This document shows, piece by piece, positions 19,626 through 28,047 of a stretch of 64,000 nt of DNA. Source of the DNA: Desulfosarcina alkanivorans (GTDB lineage: Bacteria > Desulfobacterota > Desulfobacteria > Desulfobacterales > Desulfosarcinaceae). Location of the stretch: contig NZ_AP021874.1 of NCBI RefSeq assembly GCF_009688945.1, positions 5,642,001-5,706,000 on the forward strand. Reading direction: 5' to 3'. The notes under the pieces were generated by a model, which ran no database searches, had not been told where the DNA came from, and worked only from the letters and a program-made list of their open reading frames with translations. Made by a program: the position numbers and the translations under genes. Each line of letters begins with the position of its first letter. The stretch's first letter is position 1.

Positions 19626-19751
19626 TGACGAATTCGTAAAAACGCCGAGATCAAGGCTTGCAAAGCCCGAGGAATGAGGCGTACTGAGGGTACGCCGCAG
19701 TGACGAGGGATGAAGCGTAACGCAGATATCGGCGTTTTTACGAATTCGTCA
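19626..19751. repeat. 126-bp palindromic intergenic repeat element
   Basis: Two exact 23-bp inverted arms, 19626-19648 and 19729-19751, each containing ACGAATTCGT next to an A/T run and CGCCGA. The interior has a second perfect hairpin, GGCGTAC-TGAGG-GTACGCC at 19678-19696. As RNA or single-stranded DNA it would fold into a long branched hairpin. It sits between potC and potD, where it could act as a processing or attenuation element that sets binding-protein levels. A related inner hairpin occurs near 63.13 kb, so this looks like a dispersed REP/BIME-like family. No open reading frame fits inside. Confidence 0.8.
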
Positions 19752-19789
19752 ATGCATACTAACCCCCATTGCTGAAAAGGAGAAACAAG

Positions 19790-20836
19790 ATGCGTAAACT
19801 CGGTCTGCTCGTACTGGTGTTGGTGCTTTTTGGCGGGATGGCCGCCAGTGCCGAAGAATTGAGGGTATACACCTGGTCGGAGTACATGGATGAGGAAAAG
19901 ATGCCGGCCGATTTTGAAAAAAAGTTCGGCATCAAGGTCCGGCTGGACATCTACGAGAACAACGAGGAAATGGTGGCCAAGCTGCAGGCCGGCGGGGCGA
20001 GCCAGTACGACATCATCGTCCCCTCCGACTACATCATGCCGGTGCTGATCAACCAGAAACTGATCCAGCCCCTGAACCTGGCCAAGATTCCCAACCTGAA
20101 AAACCTCAAGCCCCTTTTCAGGGAAACCAGTTATGACCCGGGCAACAAATATTCCGTTGCCTACCAGTGGGGCACGGTGGGCCTGATGTACCGCAGGGAC
20201 AAGGTCGGTGACGCCGCGGCCCAATCCTGGTCGGTGCTTTTCGATGCCGCCAAACAGCCCGGCGCCTTCTGGCTGATCGATTCGGTTCGCGAGATGATGG
20301 GCATCGCCCTGGTCTACCAGGGGCATGATTTCAACAGCACCGTCCCCAAGGAACTCAAGGCCGCTGCCGACCTGCTGGTGGCCACCAAACGGACCAAAAA
20401 CTGCATGGGCTTCAAGCCCGGGGTGGGCGGCAAGAACGATGTGGTCGCCGGCACGGCGGTCGCCGCCATCGTCTACAACGGGGACGCCATTCAGTCGGTG
20501 ACCGAAGAACCGGACAAACTGGGTTTCGTCATCCCCAAAGAGGGCAGCGAAATCTGGTTCGATTCCATGTGCATCCCCAGCAGGGCACCCAACCCGGATG
20601 CCGCGCACAAGTGGATCAACTGGATACTGGAACCCGAGGTGGGTGCCGAGCTTTCCAATTACAACCAGTATGCGACGCCCAACCAGGCGGCCGAGGCCTT
20701 CATCACCCCCGAAGACCTCAAAAATCCGGGGATTTACCCGACACCCGAGATCATGAAGAATCTTCATTTCACCAAGGATCTGGGCAAGGACAACCGGATC
20801 ATGGACGAAGCCTGGACGCGCGCCAAGTCCCACTGA
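19790..20836 (+). CDS. potD: Spermidine/putrescine-type ABC transporter substrate-binding protein
   Basis: A 348-residue periplasmic receptor. The N-terminus is a Sec signal peptide (MRKLGLLVLVLVLFGGMAASA), followed by the PotD-like ELRVYTWSEYMDEE. The conserved DIIVPSDYIMPVLI and IWFDSM segments are present. The ATG at 19790 has AAGGAG upstream, so the TTG at 19769 is not needed. A hairpin repeat separates it from potC. Part of its C-terminal coding region has a diverged second copy at 23431-23616. Ligand may be a polyamine or related amine. Confidence 0.93.
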   Translation: MRKLGLLVLVLVLFGGMAASAEELRVYTWSEYMDEEKMPADFEKKFGIKVRLDIYENNEEMVAKLQAGGASQYDIIVPSDYIMPVLINQKLIQPLNLAKIPNLKNLKPLFRETSYDPGNKYSVAYQWGTVGLMYRRDKVGDAAAQSWSVLFDAAKQPGAFWLIDSVREMMGIALVYQGHDFNSTVPKELKAAADLLVATKRTKNCMGFKPGVGGKNDVVAGTAVAAIVYNGDAIQSVTEEPDKLGFVIPKEGSEIWFDSMCIPSRAPNPDAAHKWINWILEPEVGAELSNYNQYATPNQAAEAFITPEDLKNPGIYPTPEIMKNLHFTKDLGKDNRIMDEAWTRAKSH

Positions 20837-20948
20837 TCGATGGTCAGCCAGAGCACCCGTAAAGTGCCACGTCTTCCTCTCCCATGGAGGGCAAGGGGCG
20901 TGGTGGGGTGTCAGGGCTTGAAACAGATACAGAACGCAGACACACCAG

Positions 20949-20999
20949 GCGCCTGATCTGCCGGCAACGCACGACCGCACGGATCAGGCGCTTTTCTCT
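20949..20999 (+). terminator. Rho-independent terminator after potD
   Basis: Perfect 10-bp stem GCGCCTGATC (20949-20958) and GATCAGGCGC (20982-20991) with a 23-base loop, followed by TTTTCTCTTTT. It lies 112 bases after the potD stop and would end the pot/AOR transcript. Confidence 0.75.
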
Positions 21000-21113
21000 T
21001 TTCCGATAACGCTGGCGGTCAGGATTGGAAACTCAGGCGGCAGGCGATGTCAGGTCGGCCTGACCCACTTGTCTGTTCCCTCGTTTAACCGCTTGCAACG
21101 CCGTCGGGGCGAT

Positions 21114-21992
21114 TTATCCGCTACCAACCGGCGCGGCATAATCGTTGATCCGGTGGGCCACAACCATAGCGATGTATATCATCCAGAAGATCAGGCCGAT
21201 GTGAAGCACGTCATTCTGGGAGAACCAGACCCCATCTCCCCTGGCCCAGAGTTTTCCGGTGATATCCATGTCGTCGTAAAGACAATAGGCGGCGCTGGTG
21301 AGAAGCAGCAGCGCCCAGGTGCCCAGAAGCGCAAGATCCATGGGGTCCCTGAACAGGTAATACCGCCAGCCGTTCAGGATGAAAACGATCAGGAGAATCG
21401 GGGTCGATACCCGTACCATCATCGTGAAGGTGATAAGCGACTGGAAGGGCGCCATTGCTCCGATGAAGGCGACAATGACATATGCCACGGCGCTGACCAG
21501 CGCGTAAGCCAGCAGCGCCTTCTGCAACATCCCATCGGTGCAGGAATAGGCCACGGCTGCCAGCATGGCGTCCATGCTGATTTGCTGGAGCATGAGGTAG
21601 CTCACCTCCCACCAGCTGGTCCAGGCGCAGGTGTGCCGTCCGGCACACTTGATCTGGTAGCCAAAGGCCTGGTAACTGGTTCCGGCCAGAAGCGCACCGA
21701 TGCCCCACAACATCAGCGATATCCCCCACCACAGACGAGATTGTTCACTCCCCCGGATCTGCAGAAAATAGAGGCCGGTGGCAATGGTCAAAAGCCCCAG
21801 GGCGTAGACGAAGACCGTCGAGCTCGGCTGGGTCAGGAGGATATCTCTCGATGCGAATCGAATCTTTGTGCACGGCTGTGCTTCGCACCAGTTTGCCGGG
21901 GTCAGCTCCGAATCGGTGTGCCGGATAGATTTCAGGCGGCTGAAAGCGGCCGACACGGTCGTGATTGTCATCAAGTAGTATGAGCGCCTCAT
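21114..21992 (-). CDS. Integral membrane protein of unknown function
   Basis: A 292-residue protein not assigned to a family with confidence. After about 55 polar N-terminal residues there are about seven hydrophobic segments (for example VFVYALGLLTIATGLYFL, AVAYVIVAFIGAMAP, MDLALLGTWALLLLTSAAYCL and DVLHIGLIFWMIYIAMVVAH). The loops carry a YDDMDITGKLWARGDGVWF stretch and a Cys-containing IKCAGRHTCAWTSWWE motif. The ATG at 21992 was taken; a second ATG at 21971 is possible and neither has a good ribosome-binding site. Neighbours give no functional hint. Confidence 0.65.
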   Translation of the reverse strand: MRRSYYLMTITTVSAAFSRLKSIRHTDSELTPANWCEAQPCTKIRFASRDILLTQPSSTVFVYALGLLTIATGLYFLQIRGSEQSRLWWGISLMLWGIGALLAGTSYQAFGYQIKCAGRHTCAWTSWWEVSYLMLQQISMDAMLAAVAYSCTDGMLQKALLAYALVSAVAYVIVAFIGAMAPFQSLITFTMMVRVSTPILLIVFILNGWRYYLFRDPMDLALLGTWALLLLTSAAYCLYDDMDITGKLWARGDGVWFSQNDVLHIGLIFWMIYIAMVVAHRINDYAAPVGSG

Positions 21993-22122
21993 AAAACCCT
22001 GTTGTCGTGTTGAACGTCAAAGACGGCACAAAGGCGTCAAGGTGCAACGATCCCGGCTTTAGCCCCGGGTCATCTCTTTTTCGCTTTTCGTCGCATGGTC
22101 AGGTCCTGCGCACGTGTGAGCC

Positions 22123-23304
22123 TCAGGGCGTTGTTCCGGACAGTACCGGATGGGAGTCATCCAGCGGAGGTGGAATCAAAACGAATTTGCCCACATGCTT
22201 CTTCTCCGTGAACTCGCGCTGCGCCTCCGCAATCCGTTCAAGCGGGAACGTCTTTGCAAGGAGCGGACGGATCTCACTCTTCTCGATATAGCCCACCAGG
22301 TTGGGGAAAACAGGCTCATCCCAGGCGGTGCAGCCGATCATGGTCAGGTCCTTCAGATAAAAATCACGCATATCGAGTGCCACCATGGGCCCGCCAATGG
22401 CACCCGAAGATGCATATTTGCCACCTCTTTTCAGAACTTTAAGCATTTCGCCGAAGGCCGGACCCGCCACGTTGTCAACAACGACGTCAACGGATTTTTC
22501 ACCCAGGCAGGCGACGATATCGTCGCCGCGGGCGACAAGGCGATCCGCGCCGATGGTGCCTACCTGCTCAAGTTTCTCCCGCCCTGCAATGGCTGTCACT
22601 TCGGCCCCGCGGCGTTTTGCCAGCTGCACGACCGCCGAACCGACGCCGCCCGACGCCCCGGCGACCAGTACATGGTCGCCCCTGGACACCTTTGCCCTGT
22701 GGATCATATTCTCAGCCGTGCCGTAGGCACAGGGGATCGTGCCCAGCTCGGCATCGCTCCAGTCACAATCCACCGGAAACACTTCGCCGGCCGCCACTTT
22801 GACGAATTGGGCGAATGCGCCATCGAAATCAGAGGCCATCCAGATATTTTCAAGGGAATCCCATCCCGTGCTGCGGATGCATGGTCGTATCAGCGCGCGC
22901 GAACCGATGATGCTCTGATCTTCACCGGGAGCAACGGCAACAACACGCCCGCAACAGTCGGTGCCCTGGATGAACGGAAACGGCGTTGCTTCGTTCCATC
23001 CGCCATCCGCCTTTTTTTTTGCTTTTTCTTTCTCGGCAGCCGTCAACGCTTCGGTGCCGCTGGTGACGGTCGAGGAGTACCAGCCCAAACGGGTATTGAT
23101 TTCGGTGTTGTTGACGCCGGCTGCGAGGACCTGCAGAAGGACTTCTCCCGGTTCCAGCACGGGAACCGGGACATCCCGGTACGCGAGCTTTTCGTAACCA
23201 CCGTTTCCCAGAGTGACCACCGCTTTCATGGTTGTTTTACAATTGCTGATATCAAAGCGGTCCTTTTCGGGCTTGACTTCGCGTGGGCTGTTCATGTTGT
23301 CCAT
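22123..23304 (-). CDS. Zinc-type alcohol dehydrogenase / quinone oxidoreductase-like protein
   Basis: A 393-residue medium-chain dehydrogenase/reductase. The N-terminal GroES-like domain carries ELAYRDVPVPVLEPGEVLLQV and GTDCCGRVVAV; the NAD(P)-binding domain carries VAGASGGVGSAVVQLAKRRG (GxGxxG-like). The catalytic zinc ligand pattern is not complete by eye, so a zinc-independent quinone-reductase-like activity is possible. The ATG at 23304 is preceded by GAGGAG; an ATG at 23295 is an alternative. The open frame further upstream is antisense to a potD remnant and is not part of the gene. Confidence 0.88.
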   Translation of the reverse strand: MDNMNSPREVKPEKDRFDISNCKTTMKAVVTLGNGGYEKLAYRDVPVPVLEPGEVLLQVLAAGVNNTEINTRLGWYSSTVTSGTEALTAAEKEKAKKKADGGWNEATPFPFIQGTDCCGRVVAVAPGEDQSIIGSRALIRPCIRSTGWDSLENIWMASDFDGAFAQFVKVAAGEVFPVDCDWSDAELGTIPCAYGTAENMIHRAKVSRGDHVLVAGASGGVGSAVVQLAKRRGAEVTAIAGREKLEQVGTIGADRLVARGDDIVACLGEKSVDVVVDNVAGPAFGEMLKVLKRGGKYASSGAIGGPMVALDMRDFYLKDLTMIGCTAWDEPVFPNLVGYIEKSEIRPLLAKTFPLERIAEAQREFTEKKHVGKFVLIPPPLDDSHPVLSGTTP

Positions 23305-24069
23305 TTCTCCTCTGTTTTTTACCTCAAAGCTTATCGTATGAATACGGTGGCCGTTAGATGTCTGGTGTAACCCTTTAAAAAGTTTGATATCACAAAGGGT
23401 ATTATAGTCAACGACCCGTTTCTGCAATGTTGGGGGGTCGTTATTCCCCAAGAGGGCAGTGGGATCTGGTTCGATTCCATGTACATCCCCGACAAGGCAT
23501 CCACGCCGGATGCCGCGCAGAATTGGATCGACTGGTCCCCGGAGCCTGAAGTCGGCGCCGGGCTTTCCAGTTACAACCAGCATGCGACTTTCATCCAGGC
23601 GTTTTTTTCCCGATAAAAGCGTTGTGGTGGGATCGTATAATGACATCACATACAAAGCTTACAAAATGTAATCGCAAACGAACCGGACTTCCAACCGACC
23701 ACAACATGTAGATTCATCCGAATACAATTTAATATCAATGTGTGGCAAGTTGTGTTGTGAGTTTGGTTATGTTGTGGGTTTCATTCCCCATTTCATTCCA
23801 TCTAATTCCAAAAATATTCAACAATCCATATCATTCATCTGATTCCTCCCCCCTATCGTTTCACGACGACTGGAAGGAATACCTGTATAGCTCTGACTAT
23901 CCGGATCTCTTGTACTTCGACCCACGATTTGCGACTCTAAATGGGAATAGATAGAAAAGCCCGAAGTGGCACCTTCGGGCTTTAGGCAAGAGCTACCGCA
24001 AGCATCCGGAAGCTCCCACACCATACTTCCTTTCTATTGCACCTTCCGGCTGTTTGCAAGGCCGGAGGC
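23305..24069. other. Intergenic stretch, mostly without genes
   Basis: Apart from the potD remnant this stretch shows no convincing gene. Base composition drops sharply after about 23620, marking the switch to mobile DNA. It contains several GTTGTG-type repeats around 23745-23785 and a hairpin AAAGCCCGAAG-TGGCAC-CTTCGGGCTTT at about 23955-23982, a possible bidirectional terminator with only a short U run. A GCACCTTC-GGCT motif in this hairpin recurs in altered form near 24040. Confidence 0.5.
23431..23616 (+). pseudogene. Remnant of a second potD-like binding-protein gene
   Basis: Read in one plus-strand frame ending at TAA (23614-23616), about 60 codons give VVIPQEGSGIWFDSMYIPDK, then a stretch matching the PotD C-terminal region of the intact gene (SYNQHATFIQAFF versus SYNQYATPNQAAEAF). 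Everything upstream and downstream of this segment is lost. The intact potD lies about 3 kb away on the same strand, so this is either a diverged tandem duplicate or the scar of a deleted transporter. It lies beside the left edge of the mobile region. Confidence 0.8.
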
Positions 24070-24465
24070 ATGCCCAAGGTGTTACTGATTCTCATTCAAT
24101 GTCGATGGTGCGATTTTACTTTTTGTATCTGCAGAAGCTGTTTTAGAGGACAGGCCTATTGTTGTGATGAATGCCGTAGTGCGGGAAAGCGCAAAAACCA
24201 TTGCAAAGCACAAAGAAAATATCGCCGGACCCAAAAGGGCAAAAAGAACCACTGTGAAGCTGAAAACCGTCGCAGACACGGCAATGCGCAAAGAAAACCA
24301 AAAAACATGGATGATGCAACTTCCACACCCCGGCGCCCATGGGCTATGAAGATAGTCATCCGCCTAAAAAGCTGTATCTGCCGTATCGATACAAGGCCAT
24401 TTTGCCATTTTTGCGGTATCCGTGGCCGGATTGTGGAGACGTTCCCTCGCCGCGGATATGGTTAA
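24070..24465 (+). CDS. Small Cys-rich basic protein of a RIT-like element
   Basis: A 131-residue protein not recognised by name. It has a clustered Cys pattern, CRWCDFTFCICRSCFRGQAY followed by CCDEC, consistent with a zinc ribbon or treble-clef-like knuckle. A strongly basic middle (KGKKNHCEAENRRRHG) and a second Cys group near the end follow. The composition suggests nucleic-acid binding. The ATG at 24070 follows GCAAGGCCGGAGGC; an earlier start at 24037 is possible. It precedes the HTH and recombinase genes on the same strand, so it may be an accessory factor of the element. The end overlaps the frame of the next gene region. Confidence 0.55.
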   Translation: MPKVLLILIQCRWCDFTFCICRSCFRGQAYCCDECRSAGKRKNHCKAQRKYRRTQKGKKNHCEAENRRRHGNAQRKPKNMDDATSTPRRPWAMKIVIRLKSCICRIDTRPFCHFCGIRGRIVETFPRRGYG

Positions 24466-24484
24466 CCCAATCGAAAAGGTGGCC

Positions 24485-24898
24485 ATGATGATTAAAAAGA
24501 AAGTTCTCAACCCTGATCGTATCAGGCGCATCCATGGTGGATTCAGTTTTGTCCCGCACCGTTTTCTTTCCCAGGGATTTTTGTCATCTTTGCAGCAAAA
24601 GGAAATACTTCTCTACCTCTTGCTGGTGCTCGCTTCAGACCGTCATGGACTCTCTTTCTACAGCTACGACACAATTTGCAGTTTGCTGCAGATGAATCTT
24701 GACCAATACATCAACGCCAGAAACGGGCTCATAGACAAAGATCTGATCGCTTTTGACGGCACGGTTTTCCAGGTACTCGAACTTCCCGCAACGCCCGTTT
24801 TGTCGCCAACCACATTGCAGGTAGACAGCAAACCAACAAAGCAGCAGGTGTCCATCGCCCGCCTTGTCGACCGATCGCTAAAGCGGATGACGCCATGA
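24485..24898 (+). CDS. Helix-turn-helix-like protein of a RIT-like element
   Basis: A 137-residue protein. Residues about 20-95 (FSFVPHRFLSQGFLSSLQQ, then KEILLYLLLVLASDRHG, then SYDTICSLLQMNLDQYINAR) look like a winged helix of the replication-initiator or GntR/MarR-like kind. I chose the ATG at 24485 because AAGGTGGCC lies just before it; longer starts at 24458 and 24422 lack such a site. The stop overlaps the first recombinase start (ATGA). It could regulate the recombinases or mark DNA ends. Function inferred only from fold and position. Confidence 0.65.
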   Translation: MMIKKKVLNPDRIRRIHGGFSFVPHRFLSQGFLSSLQQKEILLYLLLVLASDRHGLSFYSYDTICSLLQMNLDQYINARNGLIDKDLIAFDGTVFQVLELPATPVLSPTTLQVDSKPTKQQVSIARLVDRSLKRMTP

Positions 24899-26076
24899 TG
24901 GAGAATCGTCAGGCAACTGCTGAAGGGGTCGTCATTGCCCTTAAACAGGCCATCAAAAACCATCGGCAGTGGATGGCCACCCAGGGCTATGCCCAGAGCA
25001 CCCAGAGAGATTACCGCTGGCGATTGATCCAATTTATCGATTTCATCAAATCCGGAAGCTATGAATGGGAGGGCATTTTTACTTTCGCGACCATCAAGCG
25101 CTTCAAAAGTCCTCCTCACGCGGTTACCAACCTGTCGAGATATCTTTACGCGCAGGGCAAAATTGCTCAACCGATTCGCTATCCAACACCGTCCGTGAAC
25201 TTACCAGACGTGTTCGAGGATTATCTGCGCTTTCGAAAAAAATTTCATCAAACCCCTGAACGCACCATCAAGGCCAACCGGCGCGTGCTCAACGCTTTTG
25301 CCCACTACCTCCAGCGGCACCGGATCAAGCTGCGGGCGGTCGGCATCGAGCAGATCGATGCATTTTTAAAGACGTTTTTAAACGGGTTTTCAACTGCCTC
25401 CTGCAGGATTTATCGGTCCTATCTGCGCGGATTTTTACGTTACCTGTTCGCCGAACGCCGATTATTGGCCAAAGACCTGGCGCCGCTGGTCACCGGACCA
25501 CCCTTGTTTGCCCAGCCAAAACCGCCCAAGTTCTTACGCAAGGATGAAATCAATAAGCTGTTTGCCAGTTTAAGGTATGCGACGGCCAGTGAACTTCGAA
25601 CCGCCGCAATGATCCATCTGGCCTATCTGCTGGGGATGCGTCCCTGCGAGATCCGATCGCTCAGATTGGACGATATCAGCTTCGGCAAGGCGGAAGTTTA
25701 CCTGCGGGATCGCAAAAACAACCGTCCGGCCAAATTGCCGTTGCCCGATGCAGCGATCAAAGCCGTCGCCGCCTACCTGATCGGCGGTCGCGCCCAAAGC
25801 AACCACCGGGCTTTGTTTTTAACCCTGCATCCGCCTCATCGACCGCTCAGTCCCAATGTCATCGGCCATTGCGTCCGCAACTGTATGCGGGCTGCGGGCC
25901 TGGACGCCAGCGCCTATTGGCTGCGCCACACCTATGCGCAAAACCTGTTGGAAGCCGGTGCATCCATTTACGAGGTCAAAGAGATGCTGGGCCATGACAG
26001 CATCGAGTCCACCCGAAAGTATCTGCACATCCATATCGAATTGATGCGAAAGGTATTATTCGATGACCCCCTTTAA
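24895..26076 (+). CDS. Tyrosine recombinase, first of three (RitA-like)
   Basis: A 393-residue site-specific recombinase. It has an N-terminal SAM-like core-binding domain (about 100-190) and a C-terminal catalytic domain (about 200-390). Catalytic Arg I lies in LLGMRPCEIRSLRL, box II is SAYWLRHTYAQ, and the nucleophile Tyr is in LGHDSIESTRKYLHI. The usual first His of box II (HxLRH) is replaced by Tyr. The start overlaps the HTH gene stop, and the end overlaps the next recombinase by 14 bases, so the three are translated as a unit. Confidence 0.9.
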   Translation: MMENRQATAEGVVIALKQAIKNHRQWMATQGYAQSTQRDYRWRLIQFIDFIKSGSYEWEGIFTFATIKRFKSPPHAVTNLSRYLYAQGKIAQPIRYPTPSVNLPDVFEDYLRFRKKFHQTPERTIKANRRVLNAFAHYLQRHRIKLRAVGIEQIDAFLKTFLNGFSTASCRIYRSYLRGFLRYLFAERRLLAKDLAPLVTGPPLFAQPKPPKFLRKDEINKLFASLRYATASELRTAAMIHLAYLLGMRPCEIRSLRLDDISFGKAEVYLRDRKNNRPAKLPLPDAAIKAVAAYLIGGRAQSNHRALFLTLHPPHRPLSPNVIGHCVRNCMRAAGLDASAYWLRHTYAQNLLEAGASIYEVKEMLGHDSIESTRKYLHIHIELMRKVLFDDPL

Positions 26077-27031
26077 CAGCTTTCTGGCAACGCGGCTCAC
26101 CGATTATATGGCCTACCGCCAGTCCCTGGGGTTCTCGACCAAAGCGCTGTATGCCCACCTGAAGACTTTTGATTGTTATCTGGCCAAACGTCATAAAGAA
26201 CCGGCTGCTCTGCCGGCATCGTTTTTTCTTGAGTTACGCGCCGATCTGAAGGTCGAATCTCGCAGCATCAACCGGGTGATCTCCACCGTGCGGATGTTCT
26301 TCGGCTATTTGGTGCGCTGCGGGGATTATGCGGTCAATCCGGTAAAGGACATCCCGCTGTTGTCGGAAAATGAGATCATCCCCTTTATCTTCTCTGCCAA
26401 GCAGGTCGATCAGCTGCTTTTGGCTGTATGCCGGACGATCCGCAGGCAACCCAGGTGCTTCATGAAGGATTTGGCGGTGTATCTGGCGATCTTGCTGCTG
26501 GCCCGCTGTGGGATGAGAATATCGGAACCGGTGCGATTGCTCAAGCATCACTATCGCCAGTCGGAGCGGACCCTTTATATCGAAAAGACCAAGTTTAAAA
26601 AGGACCGCCTGATACCGGTGCCGACAGCGGTAAACACCCAACTGCAAAACTACCTGAATGTGCGTCGCAACCTGATGGATGATGCTCACAACCCGTATCT
26701 TCTGGCCGGGTCCCGGTACGGTGGCCTCACTCCAGAACGGATCCGCTTGATCTTTAACCAATCCGTCAGAACCATCGGTATTGAACAGGTAAGGCATGTT
26801 GTCGGCCGCACCAACTTTTGCGCCCCGACCGTACACAGCTTGAGGCATTCGTTCGCTGTCAACACCCTTTTGCAGGTCAAATCCCGGCAAGGATCGCCCC
26901 AACAAGCACTGCCTGTCCTGGCCGCCTATATGGGGCATAGTGAGTACAAGCATACCGTCAAATACCTGAAAATGGTCGATGCCGACCAACGAGAACAACT
27001 GTTGGATTTTGTTCTCACCCGAAAACGATGA
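26063..27031 (+). CDS. Tyrosine recombinase, second of three (RitB-like)
   Basis: A 322-residue recombinase with full catalytic set: Arg in LLARCGMRISEPVRL, box II TVHSLRHSFAVN, and Tyr in YMGHSEYKHTVKYLKM. The N-terminal core-binding domain starts near LTDYMAYRQSLGFSTKAL. Its ATG lies inside the end of the first recombinase gene, and its stop overlaps the third start (ATGA). Confidence 0.92.
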   Translation: MTPFNSFLATRLTDYMAYRQSLGFSTKALYAHLKTFDCYLAKRHKEPAALPASFFLELRADLKVESRSINRVISTVRMFFGYLVRCGDYAVNPVKDIPLLSENEIIPFIFSAKQVDQLLLAVCRTIRRQPRCFMKDLAVYLAILLLARCGMRISEPVRLLKHHYRQSERTLYIEKTKFKKDRLIPVPTAVNTQLQNYLNVRRNLMDDAHNPYLLAGSRYGGLTPERIRLIFNQSVRTIGIEQVRHVVGRTNFCAPTVHSLRHSFAVNTLLQVKSRQGSPQQALPVLAAYMGHSEYKHTVKYLKMVDADQREQLLDFVLTRKR

Positions 27032-28047
27032 ATCTTAACCAAAGTATACACCAATTTTTTGAGCAGTACCTGCCTCGTATCAAGGGCTGCAGTGTGCAGA
27101 CGATAAAGGCGTACCGGGACACCTTTAAACTATTCTTGCCCTATGCGGCCGCATACCATGGCGTTAAGATCAAATCGCTGACAGTCGATCATTTAACCAG
27201 TGCGTTGATCCTGGACTTTCTCGACCATCTTCAAACCAAACGCGGCAACCGGGCATCAACACGCAACCAGCGGCTGGCGGCCCTCAAATCATTGGCCAAA
27301 ATGATCCGCTTTATGGTTCCGGAGAAAAGACGTCTGGCCGGCATGATCCTCTCTATTCCCCAGAAACGCTCGCAACGACCGTTGATCGGGTTTTTGTATC
27401 CCGATGAAATCCTTAAGGTCTATCAAGCCGTTGATCTTTCTAAATCCGAGGGGTTGCGCGACTATGCCTTATTGCATCTGCTTTATGACTCAGGGGCCAG
27501 AGCCAGTGAAGTCGCGACGTTGAACCTGGAATACTTTGATCCCCATCATCAAACACTGGCCGTCTTAGGCAAGGCCAACCGCTTCCGCCAGATGCAACTG
27601 TGGCCGAAAACGGTCGACTTGATCAACACCTACATCACCGGCTACCGAAAAAAGCCGAACCCAATGTCCCGGCAGCGGTTGTTTATCAACCAACGCGGCG
27701 ACGGCTTTACCCGGCACGGGATCAATCGAATCTGTAAAAAATATCTACAGCGGGTACTGGACCCGAAACGCCTTGCAGACATCAATCCGGCCCATAGCTT
27801 TCGCCATGCATGTGCGGTAAGAATGCTTTGCGCCAAAGAGCCAGTCTCCGATATCAAAAACCGATTAGGTCACGAAAATATCCAATCCACAATGACCTAT
27901 CTGCAAATGGATCTGACGCACAAACGAAGCATCCAGGAGCAGTTTATCCGATACAGCCAGTCGCTGCTCAATCCGGACCCCCGCCTGGAAGAATTAATCG
28001 ACTGGGAAAACAAACAGGACACGTTGGCTTGGTTGGACACACTGTGA
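27028..28047 (+). CDS. Tyrosine recombinase, third of three (RitC-like)
   Basis: A 339-residue recombinase: N-terminal core-binding domain (HQFFEQYLPRIKGCSVQTI), catalytic Arg in LLYDSGARASEVATL, box II PAHSFRHACAV, and Tyr in LGHENIQSTMTYLQM. All key residues are present. It ends the recombinase trio; the element boundary is placed about 60 bases downstream. Confidence 0.92.
   Translation: MNLNQSIHQFFEQYLPRIKGCSVQTIKAYRDTFKLFLPYAAAYHGVKIKSLTVDHLTSALILDFLDHLQTKRGNRASTRNQRLAALKSLAKMIRFMVPEKRRLAGMILSIPQKRSQRPLIGFLYPDEILKVYQAVDLSKSEGLRDYALLHLLYDSGARASEVATLNLEYFDPHHQTLAVLGKANRFRQMQLWPKTVDLINTYITGYRKKPNPMSRQRLFINQRGDGFTRHGINRICKKYLQRVLDPKRLADINPAHSFRHACAVRMLCAKEPVSDIKNRLGHENIQSTMTYLQMDLTHKRSIQEQFIRYSQSLLNPDPRLEELIDWENKQDTLAWLDTL

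Noticed and set aside
23305-23655. Longer N-terminus for the alcohol dehydrogenase
   Set aside because: The extension is antisense to the potD remnant, and a GAGGAG-preceded ATG at 23304 fits the family.
23459-23671. Open frame overlapping the potD remnant
   Set aside because: It is out of frame with the clear PotD-like translation and ends in low-information sequence.
23742-23954. A 70-codon open frame on the plus strand
   Set aside because: Unusual composition, no ribosome-binding site and no recognisable motif; it lies in AT-rich DNA near the RIT-like element end and is probably random.
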